This document shows positions 38,709 through 46,329 of a stretch of 62,500 nt of DNA, piece after piece. The DNA lies in contig NZ_CP030127.1 in NCBI RefSeq assembly GCF_003568845.1, positions 952,501 through 1,015,000 on the forward strand, in the 5' to 3' direction. A program made the position numbers and the translations under genes. The stretch is from Indioceanicola profundi. Lineage in GTDB: Bacteria > Pseudomonadota > Alphaproteobacteria > Azospirillales > Azospirillaceae. The first letter of the stretch is position 1; every line of letters begins with the position of its first letter. Below the pieces are notes generated by a model. That model had not been told where the DNA came from, made no database searches, and was given only the letters and a program-made list of their open reading frames with translations.

Positions 38709-39533
38709 ATGGGACGCGGACGCGAGGGTTTCGCCCTCCTGAGCGTCATGGGCATCGTGATCCTGGTCGGCCTGCTGGCAACCGTGGCGTTGAGCCGCGG
38801 CCGGCACGATATCGAGCGCGGAGCGGTCGCGGAGGCCACTGCAAAGGTCCGCGCCGCCGCCGACGGGGCGGTTGAGTCCATTGCCATGGATATTCTGATT
38901 CAGATGGCCAGGAACCCTGCCGGGCTTGATCTGACGCCGCGGCGACTCCGGATCGGGACTGTCGAGGTCACCGTCTCGCTGACGGATGAGGACGGGCTGA
39001 TCGACCTGAACGCAGCTCCCGAGCCACTGCTGGCCACCTTGCTCACGGCCGCCGGTCAGGATCTGGTCGCGGCGGAGCGTCTGGCGGCACGAATCGCTGA
39101 TTTCCGCGATGCGGACGGGCTGGTGCGGATCGGCGGCGCTGAACTGGCCGAGTACGCCAAGGCCGGGCTGGCCCACAGCCCTGCGAACGCGCCTTTCGGC
39201 TCAGTACTGGAGCTACGCCAGGTGCTCGGCGTGGACGGAGACCTTTATGGGCGGATCGCGCCGGTGCTGACCGTGCATACCGGACGCGAGCATCTCGATC
39301 CGGCCGCGGCTCCGCCTGAGCTGGTCCGGCTCCTGTCCGGAGGAGAGGCTGGCATGCCGCAACCCCGCACGGGCTCCCTCCTCGCCTATTACGCGCCGAG
39401 CCGGCGACGCATCTTCACCCTTACCGCCACGGCTGCCGCCGATGGGGCGGCCTTTACCCGGATCGCAACCCTGCGCCTGACCGGCAGAGCGCTTGCCCCA
39501 ATCGAATGGCTGCGTTGGGAGCGCAGGGGGTAG
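38709..39533 (+). CDS. gspK: Minor pseudopilin GspK
   Basis: A 274-residue prepilin-like protein. Leader MGRGREG and hydrophobic FALLSVMGIVILVGLLATVA are present; as is normal for GspK, Glu5 is absent (Ser here). A large alpha domain includes DEDGLIDLNAAP and a helix-hairpin-helix-like segment. It caps the pseudopilus tip with GspI and GspJ. It starts 5 bp after gspD. Confidence 0.88.
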   Translation: MGRGREGFALLSVMGIVILVGLLATVALSRGRHDIERGAVAEATAKVRAAADGAVESIAMDILIQMARNPAGLDLTPRRLRIGTVEVTVSLTDEDGLIDLNAAPEPLLATLLTAAGQDLVAAERLAARIADFRDADGLVRIGGAELAEYAKAGLAHSPANAPFGSVLELRQVLGVDGDLYGRIAPVLTVHTGREHLDPAAAPPELVRLLSGGEAGMPQPRTGSLLAYYAPSRRRIFTLTATAAADGAAFTRIATLRLTGRALAPIEWLRWERRG

Positions 39534-39593
39534 TCAGGCGGCGCGGAAAACCGGAGCCCTGACCTCTCGAAGGTGGCTATCCCAGATAATGCA

Positions 39594-39645
39594 CAGCCAA
39601 TTGCAGGGGATTTGATACAATTCAGTCCAAATCCGCAGCCAATTG
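39594..39645 (+). promoter_or_regulatory. Candidate operator repeats upstream of the MucR-like gene
   Basis: The 10-mer CAGCCAATTG occurs twice, at 39594-39603 and 39636-39645 (starts 42 bp apart, about four helical turns), in AT-rich DNA just before the MucR-like gene. MucR/Ros proteins bind AT-rich sites and often repress themselves, so these may be autoregulatory sites. Inference from position and repetition. Confidence 0.4.
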
Positions 39646-39673
39646 TCGTCAAGAATTTGGGGGGCCTTGCCAA

Positions 39674-40153
39674 ATGAACGACATGTTAATCAATGCGGTT
39701 GCCGTCGTAATGGCCGGCTATCTGCAGCGCCGGGAGGTGGACCAACGGGATCTGGTCGGCCTGATCGGCGAAGTGGCAAAGGCTTTGACGGCTGCGGGGG
39801 CGCAGAAACCGTCGATAGCTCTTCCCACCGCACCGGTCCCACCCACGCCCTTCACGTCCCCGGATGCTACCATCACGGACGAGTATCTGATCTGTCTCGA
39901 GGATGGGGCGCGGGTGAAGATGCTGCGCCGGCATCTCCGCAACAGGCACAACATGACGTTTGAGGAATATTGCCGGCGCTGGAACTTGCCGCAGGACTAT
40001 CCCTGCGTGGCTCCATCCTATTCCCGCTGCCGCCGCAAGCTCGCATCCGAGATGGGCCTCGGCCGGTCCATCCAGCCGAACCCCCGCGGCAAGCCCCGGA
40101 AGACCGAGACCGGCGCGGAGAGTCCGGCCGATCTGGAAGACGTGCTTGGCTGA
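39674..40153 (+). CDS. MucR/Ros-family zinc-finger regulator
   Basis: A 159-residue DNA-binding protein. The conserved core ICLEDGARVKMLRRHL, then RNRHNMTFEEYCRRWNLP, DYPCVAPSYS and RRKLASEMGLG, is diagnostic of MucR/Ros. In this subgroup the second zinc Cys is often Asp, as here. Family members control exopolysaccharide, motility and surface structures. It lies between the T2SS gspD-K unit and the C39/repeat-protein operon, convergent with the latter, so it may regulate surface export. Confidence 0.9.
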   Translation: MNDMLINAVAVVMAGYLQRREVDQRDLVGLIGEVAKALTAAGAQKPSIALPTAPVPPTPFTSPDATITDEYLICLEDGARVKMLRRHLRNRHNMTFEEYCRRWNLPQDYPCVAPSYSRCRRKLASEMGLGRSIQPNPRGKPRKTETGAESPADLEDVLG

Positions 40154-40203
40154 CCCGGCGGCCGCCCTGCAGGAGCTGGCCGCGACACTGCCCCAAGGAT
40201 GAC

Positions 40204-40235
40204 AAAGCGCCCGGCGGGCGACCGCCGGGCGCTTT
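40204..40235. terminator. Bidirectional terminator between the MucR-like gene and the repeat-protein operon
   Basis: A perfect 14-bp stem, AAAGCGCCCGGCGG / CCGCCGGGCGCTTT with loop GCGA, lies between convergent genes. A and T ends on the arms give a short U run in both directions. Confidence 0.88.
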
Positions 40236-40243
40236 GGCGTTCA

Positions 40244-41353
40244 TCAGCCCCACATGATCCTCGGTTCGCGGATGCCGCGGACGGCGCCTTGACGCTGCAA
40301 GCTGCTGCGCCGCAGCCGTGCATGAAGTTCGGCATCGACCACGCCGGTGCGCCAGTCCTCCGCCTGGCCGACACGCCGCCGGACGGGGTCACGGGAGGCG
40401 GCGAAGGGCTTTTCCACCGCCATGCCTCGGCGTGCCGCGACCAGGGGGAGCTGCGGCAGAAGTCGGGCCACGGCGAATCCGGTCGGCCCGCGCATGACCT
40501 GTGCCCCCTCCTCATAGATGGACGCGGTCAGCCTCTCCCACCCCGTGAGGAGCCAGGACAGCCGCTCCACCGCGTGGTCCAGATCGGGCAGGAAGTGCTC
40601 CCATCCGGTCAGCACGGCCGGCAGGTTCGCAACGGTGTTGTCGATCAAGGCCATCGGCCCGGCGCACTCCCGCAGGGTTGCAGCGATAGTGCGGGCCAGC
40701 AGCGGACCGGCGGTATCCGGCCCCATCGCCTCTGTATCCTTCTGAAGCTGATGGAGTTGCCGCCAGACCGTGCGCAGCACGCCCCCACGGCCAGCACGAT
40801 CCGGCCCTACGGGTGCCAGCAGGCCTGCCAGTTCCGCCAGACATCCCGTCAGCCGGGCCGGTGGAACGCCCGTCATCCGACCGATCCGGCCGAGGCGATG
40901 CCGCACGTCAGCATCCTCAAGTTCCAGTACGCCGTTCTCCGCCTCCCGGTCGGGACAGCCGAGCCGTATGAGGAGCTGCTGCACCAGCCATTCAAGCGTC
41001 ACCGCCCGCTGCTTCCGGTCCGCCCCTTCCGCCCCGGCCAGGCGGTCGGCCGCCTCGCGGAACTGAAGCGGATGGCGGGCGCCGCTTCTGTTGATCGCCG
41101 CATAGAGGCGGCGGTCCGCGCCTTCCAGGCGCATCACGGCGGGAAGCGCTTCCCAGGCTATCACGTAGTAAACCCCGCCCCCGCCCGAGAGAGCATCAGT
41201 CAGCACCTCAAGCTGGCCGTCCGCACCGCGGCGCACGCGGGTTTCGGCCAACGCCGGCATGGTGAAGCCCAGGCGGTGTCCCAGCGCCTCGAACGTGGTG
41301 GGAACCAGCTCGGCATCGGCAATTCGGCCCAGGGCGGCGGACGAGGTCGGCAT
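40244..41353 (-). CDS. Unknown 369-residue protein, last gene of the repeat-protein/C39 operon
   Basis: I do not recognise the family. It has no signal peptide or membrane segment, so it is probably cytoplasmic. The N-terminal part (about 1-115) is mixed alpha/beta; the rest is largely helical with many Leu/Arg heptads (LEWLVQQLLIRLG, LDHAVERLSWLLTGWERL). AAGGAG lies before the ATG. It starts 22 bp after the 41376-41834 gene in the same direction, so it very likely belongs to the operon. It might be a chaperone or regulator for export, by position only. Confidence 0.75.
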   Translation of the reverse strand: MPTSSAALGRIADAELVPTTFEALGHRLGFTMPALAETRVRRGADGQLEVLTDALSGGGGVYYVIAWEALPAVMRLEGADRRLYAAINRSGARHPLQFREAADRLAGAEGADRKQRAVTLEWLVQQLLIRLGCPDREAENGVLELEDADVRHRLGRIGRMTGVPPARLTGCLAELAGLLAPVGPDRAGRGGVLRTVWRQLHQLQKDTEAMGPDTAGPLLARTIAATLRECAGPMALIDNTVANLPAVLTGWEHFLPDLDHAVERLSWLLTGWERLTASIYEEGAQVMRGPTGFAVARLLPQLPLVAARRGMAVEKPFAASRDPVRRRVGQAEDWRTGVVDAELHARLRRSSLQRQGAVRGIREPRIMWG

Positions 41354-41375
41354 GATGGCGCTCCTTACCGGGCAT

Positions 41376-41834
41376 TCAACGCGAAAGGCCGTGGATCAGG
41401 CCGGAGACGATGCCGCTGGCGAGCAGATCGGCACGGGCGGCAGGCCGGTAGTCGATGGTCAGGGAGGTCAGGTTTTCGATGGTCACATTGTCGAGGTTGT
41501 TGACCGTCCCCGGCAGCAGGGCGATCAGTCCATTGAAGGTCTGCGGGTCCAGCTGCTGGGGGACCGGGGTGCCGCGGCCGCTGTAGCCGTCCAGGGTGGA
41601 CAGGGTCAGGCTGCCGGTGGTGGTGCCGTTCACCGCCTGGGTCAGCGCCAGGGTGAAGTGGACCTCGCTGCCATCGGGAAGCAGGAGCCGGCCGACCGAC
41701 CGGTCAAGCTCGTCCACGCTGGCGCGCGGAGCGTGGCCGAAAGCGCCCAGCCCCGATTCCGCCGACGCTGGCTGCGCAGCGGCGAGCAATGGAAGCGTCA
41801 CGAGCGCCAAGCGGGTAAGATTTCGGATGTTCAT
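41376..41834 (-). CDS. Small exported protein of the C39/repeat-protein operon
   Basis: A 152-residue protein with a signal peptide (LTRLALVTLPLLAAAQPASA). The mature part is beta-rich, with LLLPDGSEVHFTLALTQAV and a C-terminal NNLDNVTIENLTSLTIDYRP. The latter loosely resembles the end of the 122-residue protein (GDNVVIHNITNVTVNIR), suggesting related beta-strand ends. It lies 3 bp after the C39 peptidase stop. Its place after the FapD-like gene is where FapE sits in Pseudomonas, but I see no firm similarity to FapE. Confidence 0.75.
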   Translation of the reverse strand: MNIRNLTRLALVTLPLLAAAQPASAESGLGAFGHAPRASVDELDRSVGRLLLPDGSEVHFTLALTQAVNGTTTGSLTLSTLDGYSGRGTPVPQQLDPQTFNGLIALLPGTVNNLDNVTIENLTSLTIDYRPAARADLLASGIVSGLIHGLSR

Positions 41835-41837
41835 GGC

Positions 41838-42539
41838 TTAGAACTCCCCGGGTGGACGCAGGTTCATGAGCTGGGCGCCGCCCGGCCGGGCCACGCTCGC
41901 GGCCTCCGTGACCTTCGGGCGGAAACGCCATTCGTCGGGGCGGTTGAAACTGTTGCGGCCGACCTCCACGAAGTCGTCGATCGCGAAGACCGGCCCTTCC
42001 TGAATGGCCTGCAGATCCTCCAGCCCGTAGATCTTCAGGCCCAGCGCCGGATCGCCGACCAGCACGCGTCCGTCATGGATGCCCTTGACGACCACGAAGT
42101 GCCGGTAGCCCCGGACATTGATCAGCACGATGAAGGGAATGCCGGCTTCCGCCGTTTCCTCCAGCTTGGCCCAGTATCCGTTGGCCTTGACATTGTGGGC
42201 GGCCAGGAAGCGCTGCATGTCGCCCATGGAGAAGCCCTGGGAGCGGATGCGTCCCGGATCGCCGGTCCGCATCATGGCCTCGACCAGTTCGGCCTCGGTA
42301 ATGTCGGTGTCGTAGTGGAACTTCAGCAGGGTGGCCAGGGCGGCGGCCCCGCAACTGAAGTCGTGCTGCTGCCGCACGATGGTGCGGTAGCGGATGTCGA
42401 GCAGGGTGCGGACCTTTACGCTGGCGGCCATGCCTGCGGTCCGGATCGGGACCTCGGTGGCGTGCGCGCCCGATCCGCAGCAGAGCAGTACGGCCAGCGC
42501 GGCAGCCAGGACGGACGGCGCTTTGCCTGCGGCGGTCAT
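41838..42539 (-). CDS. Secreted C39-family peptidase (FapD-like)
   Basis: A 233-residue protein with a signal peptide (VLAAALAVLLCCGSGAHA). The C39 cysteine-protease signature is complete: Gln and Cys63 in QQHDFSCGAAALATLL, His147 in GYRHFVVV and Asp163 in VGDPALG. C39 domains usually sit in bacteriocin ABC transporters and cut after double glycine; stand-alone exported C39 proteins occur as FapD in the Pseudomonas amyloid operon. It overlaps the 122-residue repeat protein by 4 bp, and a repeat protein with eight units lies just upstream, so it probably acts on those exported proteins. The substrate site is unknown. Confidence 0.87.
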   Translation of the reverse strand: MTAAGKAPSVLAAALAVLLCCGSGAHATEVPIRTAGMAASVKVRTLLDIRYRTIVRQQHDFSCGAAALATLLKFHYDTDITEAELVEAMMRTGDPGRIRSQGFSMGDMQRFLAAHNVKANGYWAKLEETAEAGIPFIVLINVRGYRHFVVVKGIHDGRVLVGDPALGLKIYGLEDLQAIQEGPVFAIDDFVEVGRNSFNRPDEWRFRPKVTEAASVARPGGAQLMNLRPPGEF

Positions 42540-42904
42540 CGGATGTTCACCGTGACGTTCGTGATGTTATGGATCACGACATTGTCGCCGAGGTTCTGAA
42601 TCGACGTGACCAGGCCCGTGGCGCCGGAGAAGGCCGAACCGCTGATTCCGTTGGTTCCGGTCAGTCCGCCAGCGGCGGGTTGCTGCCCGGAGGTGGTTTC
42701 CGGTGCGGCGGAACTGCCGGTGGAAATGGCGGGCGCCGGATCGGCGGCGGGATCGACGCCAAGGCCGGTTACACGCTCGAGATCCGCGAGGGCCGCTGTC
42801 CGCGCGGCCAGGGGACCGGCGCCTTCGGCGGCATTCGCCGAAGCGGCGGGCCACGCCGCGAGAAGCACGGCCAGCAGGACCAGGTCCGGGTGTATTCTTC
42901 TCAT
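42536..42904 (-). CDS. Small exported single-repeat protein (candidate nucleator)
   Basis: A 122-residue protein with a signal peptide (LVLLAVLLAAWPAASANA), a low-complexity Ala/Gly/Ser/Thr middle and a C-terminal unit FSGATGLVTSIQNLGDN followed by strands ending VTVNIR. This unit matches the layout of the large repeats (FNGAxGIxTVQQNNGDN followed by a V/I strand) in one degenerate copy. Large fibre systems often pair a major subunit with a small nucleator (CsgB, FapB); position between the eight-repeat protein and the C39 peptidase fits that role, as inference. GGAG precedes the ATG. Confidence 0.75.
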   Translation of the reverse strand: MRRIHPDLVLLAVLLAAWPAASANAAEGAGPLAARTAALADLERVTGLGVDPAADPAPAISTGSSAAPETTSGQQPAAGGLTGTNGISGSAFSGATGLVTSIQNLGDNVVIHNITNVTVNIR

Positions 42905-42972
42905 GTCGCGCTCCAGGCATCGGGAGATAGTCCCGGGCTGCGCCTCCCGCAGCCCGGGACTGGAACGGCAGG

Positions 42973-44721
42973 TCAGCGACCGCCGGTGAAGCTGCCGCTT
43001 GCGGAGACAGTGATCACCGACTGGATGGCGTTGTTGTTGCCGTTGTTCTGCTGGAGGGTGAGAATACCCTGGGCGCCGTTGAACACGTTGCTTGCCCGGT
43101 TGGACAGGACGATGCCGGCCCCACCGGCCCCGGAGTAGGATTCCGAAGCCGCCACCGTGGCATCCAGCGCCGCCGTCTGGGCCAGGGGCGTGGAAGCGCC
43201 CTGGGCAACGCCGATGGCGACAGCACTTCCCATGACGTTGTTGCTGCCGTTGTTCTGCTGCACCGAAACGATGCCCTCGGCCTTGTTGAAGGAGTTGCTG
43301 AGGGTGTTGTTCCGGCTCACGCTGGGCCCGTCTTCGGCGATAGCCCCGGTCACAGTGGCGCTGCCGCGCACCGTCTGCTGCTCCATATCGCCCACTGCCA
43401 CGGCGGTGGCGGTCGACATGGAGTTGTTGTCGCCATTGTTCTGGCGCAGCGTGAGGATGCCGCGGGCAGGCGCGCCGTCCGCCGCGTTGAAGGCGCCGTC
43501 GGTGACGTTCCTGCGCTCCGAGGCCTTGCTTCCGTCAGACGCTTCGATGGACATGCTGCCATCCACCACACCCGTCATGATGACGGACTGGGACGCCTTT
43601 CCGTCCTTCCCGGCCTTCTCATCCTTCTTCAGGCCGGCGGCGATCGCCGTCGAGATGGAGGTGGCATTGTTGCTGCCGTTGTTCTGATCGACGGTGACAA
43701 TACCCTGCACGCCGGAGAAAGCGCCGGTCAGGCTGTTGCTGCGAACGCCGGTCGACGTTCCGCCCGTGTAATCGTCGGAGCGGGTATCCACGACGGTGTT
43801 GCTGGACCTGACGGTCTGGGCCGAGGAGGCATGCTCCTTGTCCATGTCGGCGGTGATGGCGGTAGCGATGCTCGCCGCATTGCCGTCGCCGTTGTTCTGC
43901 TGGACCGTGATGATGCCCTGGGCTTTGGTCAGGGCGCCGCTCAGGCTGTTGGTGCGCGCCGCCGTAGTCTCATCCCACATCCAGTTGGAGGAGACGGTGT
44001 TCGACGTGTTCAGCGTCTGATCCAGTGCGCCGGCCTTGTCGTTGACGGTCAACGCATTCTGGATTGCCAGCGCGTTCATGTCGCCGTTATTCTGCTGCAC
44101 CGTCAGCAAACCGGTCGCCCCGTCCAGGCTGCCCTGGCCCAGCACGTTGTCGCGGGCGCTGGAGGAGAACCCGTCATTGTGCAGGTCGTCCGAGTAGTCG
44201 CCGCCGACCTCCTGGCCGATGCGGATCGTCTGCTCGCTCGTCCCGCTCTGCTTCACGAACAGGGCATTGCCCGCCGCGACGGAGTTGCCGTCCCCGTTGT
44301 TCTGCTGCAGCGTGACGATGCCGGCGGCACCGGTCGCCGCGTTGGCGAGGGCGTTGTCGCGATCCGCACCCGCACCGGCAAGATAGGTGTTGGTCTGGAC
44401 CTTCGCGGTGATCGAGGAGGTCTGCGCGGCGCTGCCGACCGTCTCCACGGCAATGGCGTCGGTCGTCGACATCGCATTGTTGGAGCCGTTGTTCTGGGCG
44501 GCATGGATGATGCCTTTGGAGGAACGGAAGGCATCGCTCTGGAAGCCGTTGTCGCGGCGTCCGCCGGCACCATTGGCATTCTCGCCATCGGTGGTCCCGG
44601 TGATGGAGTGATTGATCCTGGACGTCTGGGTGCTTTGTCCGACCTCAGCGGCGCCGGCAGCCGTGGCTGACCCGATGGAGAGGGCCAGCAAGGATGCGCT
44701 CAGGCACAGCATGCGTTTCAT
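42973..44721 (-). CDS. Exported QQNNG-repeat protein, eight units
   Basis: A 582-residue protein with a signal peptide (MLCLSASLLALSIGSATA) and about eight copies of a unit such as GIITVQQNNGDGNA, spaced about 69 residues, the same unit and spacing as the 1476-residue protein encoded at 19687-24117. The final units of both proteins are almost identical in pattern (QQNNGNNNAIQS against HQNNGNNNAIQS). It is poor in Cys and rich in Asn, Gln, Gly, Ser and Thr. AAGGAG precedes the ATG. It is the first gene of the operon that continues with the 122-residue protein, the C39 peptidase and two more genes. A fibre or amyloid subunit is likely but unproven. Confidence 0.88.
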   Translation of the reverse strand: MKRMLCLSASLLALSIGSATAAGAAEVGQSTQTSRINHSITGTTDGENANGAGGRRDNGFQSDAFRSSKGIIHAAQNNGSNNAMSTTDAIAVETVGSAAQTSSITAKVQTNTYLAGAGADRDNALANAATGAAGIVTLQQNNGDGNSVAAGNALFVKQSGTSEQTIRIGQEVGGDYSDDLHNDGFSSSARDNVLGQGSLDGATGLLTVQQNNGDMNALAIQNALTVNDKAGALDQTLNTSNTVSSNWMWDETTAARTNSLSGALTKAQGIITVQQNNGDGNAASIATAITADMDKEHASSAQTVRSSNTVVDTRSDDYTGGTSTGVRSNSLTGAFSGVQGIVTVDQNNGSNNATSISTAIAAGLKKDEKAGKDGKASQSVIMTGVVDGSMSIEASDGSKASERRNVTDGAFNAADGAPARGILTLRQNNGDNNSMSTATAVAVGDMEQQTVRGSATVTGAIAEDGPSVSRNNTLSNSFNKAEGIVSVQQNNGSNNVMGSAVAIGVAQGASTPLAQTAALDATVAASESYSGAGGAGIVLSNRASNVFNGAQGILTLQQNNGNNNAIQSVITVSASGSFTGGR

Positions 44722-44950
44722 TGTGATTCTCCTTGGCTGACTGCCGGGAACCGGATCTGCATCCTCTGCACCCGGGCCAAGCGATCATTGCCAAGGCCGG
44801 CCTGAATATCGCCTCGCACTCCATATAATCTGAATAGGATAGACCCTCTTTCCCGCCTCGGAACTTCCCGTTGCGGAGCACTCGAAAGTGGGTATTATCG
44901 CTCCGACAGTATTCATGGACCGCCTGTCGGAGAGGAGCAGCCGGATCATG
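44722..44950. promoter_or_regulatory. Divergent intergenic region between the repeat-protein operon and the cytochrome gene
   Basis: About 230 bp separating oppositely oriented genes. The plus strand has a perfect TATAAT at 44824-44829 in a short AT-rich stretch, but no good -35 box at the right distance. No gene is supported. Confidence 0.35.
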
Positions 44951-46254
44951 ATGGGGCAACGGACCGTCAGAGCCGTATCCGTGCTCGCCCTGGCCCTCCT
45001 TCCTTCTGCCGGTCTCTGCCGCGGGGGGAGGATATCTTCCGCGGGGGCGTCGGGTCAGCGCCCATCCAGGCCCGGATCGGCATATCCGCTGTTGCCGTGC
45101 CGGCGGAGCGGGTGCCCTGTTCCGGCTGTCACGGCGCCGACCGGACGGGCCGGACGGAGGGCGGGATCACCGCCCCGGACATCACGGCGGGCAGCCTCGG
45201 CGCATCGGCCCGCACCCGACCCGCCTATGACCGCGCCACCCTCTCCCGCGCCATCACTGAGGGCGTTGATCCCGGGGGCCGGCCGCTGGACCCGGCGATG
45301 CCGCGCTATCAGCTTTCTGCCGCGGATCTCGAGGCGCTGCTGGACTTTCTCACCCGCGATGCGGTCGATCCCGCCATCGACGATTCCGTGGTCCGGATCG
45401 AGCTGGCCGCCGATCTGGAGCCGGACCGCCGCGCCGTGGAACTGGCCTTGGCGGAGATCAACGGCGCGGACGGTATCCATGGACGGCGGCTGGAGCTGGG
45501 ATCGCCGGGCCTGATCCACCTGTCCCTGCGGCAGGAGCCGGGTGAGCTATCCTGCGGTCCGGCGCGCCTGTGGCTGCACGGGGCCGGCGTCAGCAGCGGT
45601 GGAATCGGCCTGCTCCCCGACCCGGCTACAATAATCGGCGCGCTGGCTGCCCATCTGGCGCCTGCGAACCCCAAACTGGCCGTGGCCGGCGGCACCGCAG
45701 GGGAACGAGGCCTGGCCGAACAGGTCGCAAGGACCGCGGCGGCAGCAAGCGGGTCCGTTGGTCTGGAGGGCCGGATACTTCTCTGGCTGGGCGGTGCGCA
45801 GGAGCTGATGTCTTTTCTGGATGCGCAGGGCACCGAGCCCGCCGTCATCGTCGCCCTTCTGGATCGATTGGGGCCGGAGCTGATGGCAATGCCCCCGGAA
45901 CTGCTCGGCATGCTGCGCTTGGCGAGCCCGGTGTTGCCGACGGACTGGCAAAGGCCGGAGGCGCACGGTTTCGCGGAGTATGCCCGAACCGGCCGCCTTC
46001 CCCTCGCCCCTCGCACGGCCGCGATCTATGCCGGGGTGCAGGTCATGGCCGAGACCTTGCGCCGGTCCGGGCGGGCGCTCTCCCCTGACCGCCTGTGCGA
46101 GGGGATGAGCGCGCTCGGGCTATTGGATACCGGCGCGCTTCCGCCGCTACGGCTGGCGCCGGGACGCTCCAGCGCGCTGACCAGCCTGCATCTGGTCGGG
46201 CTCGACCCTGCGAGCCGCCGTTTCATTGATGCGGTGAGCATTCCCATTCCGTGA
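44951..46254 (+). CDS. Cytochrome c / periplasmic-binding fusion protein, frameshifted near the start
   Basis: The main frame, open up to 46254, encodes GEDIFRGGVGSAPIQARIG, then a haem-binding CSGCHG, then a type I periplasmic-binding-like domain of ~280 residues (VELALAEINGADGIHGRRL). Such fusions occur near redox enzymes in proteobacteria. The expected signal peptide (MMGQRTVRAVSVLALALLPS) lies just upstream in another frame. One extra G in the G6 run at 45023-45028 would join the two frames as CRGGEDIF. The main frame has no ATG and only weak internal GTG starts. The haem motif and lack of internal stops suggest a functional gene apart from this point. Sequencing error, pseudogene and phase variation are all possible. 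Confidence 0.7.
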
Positions 46255-46273
46255 TGGCCGCCCCGGACGCGAA

Positions 46274-46299
46274 AAGCCCGGGCCGAACGGCCCGGGCTT
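46274..46299. terminator. Bidirectional terminator
   Basis: A perfect 11-bp stem, AAGCCCGGGCC / GGCCCGGGCTT with loop GAAC, lies between the convergent cytochrome and Ig-like protein genes. Confidence 0.8.
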
Positions 46300-46329
46300 C
46301 GCATCGAGGCTTATCGCCGAGGATGAAGG

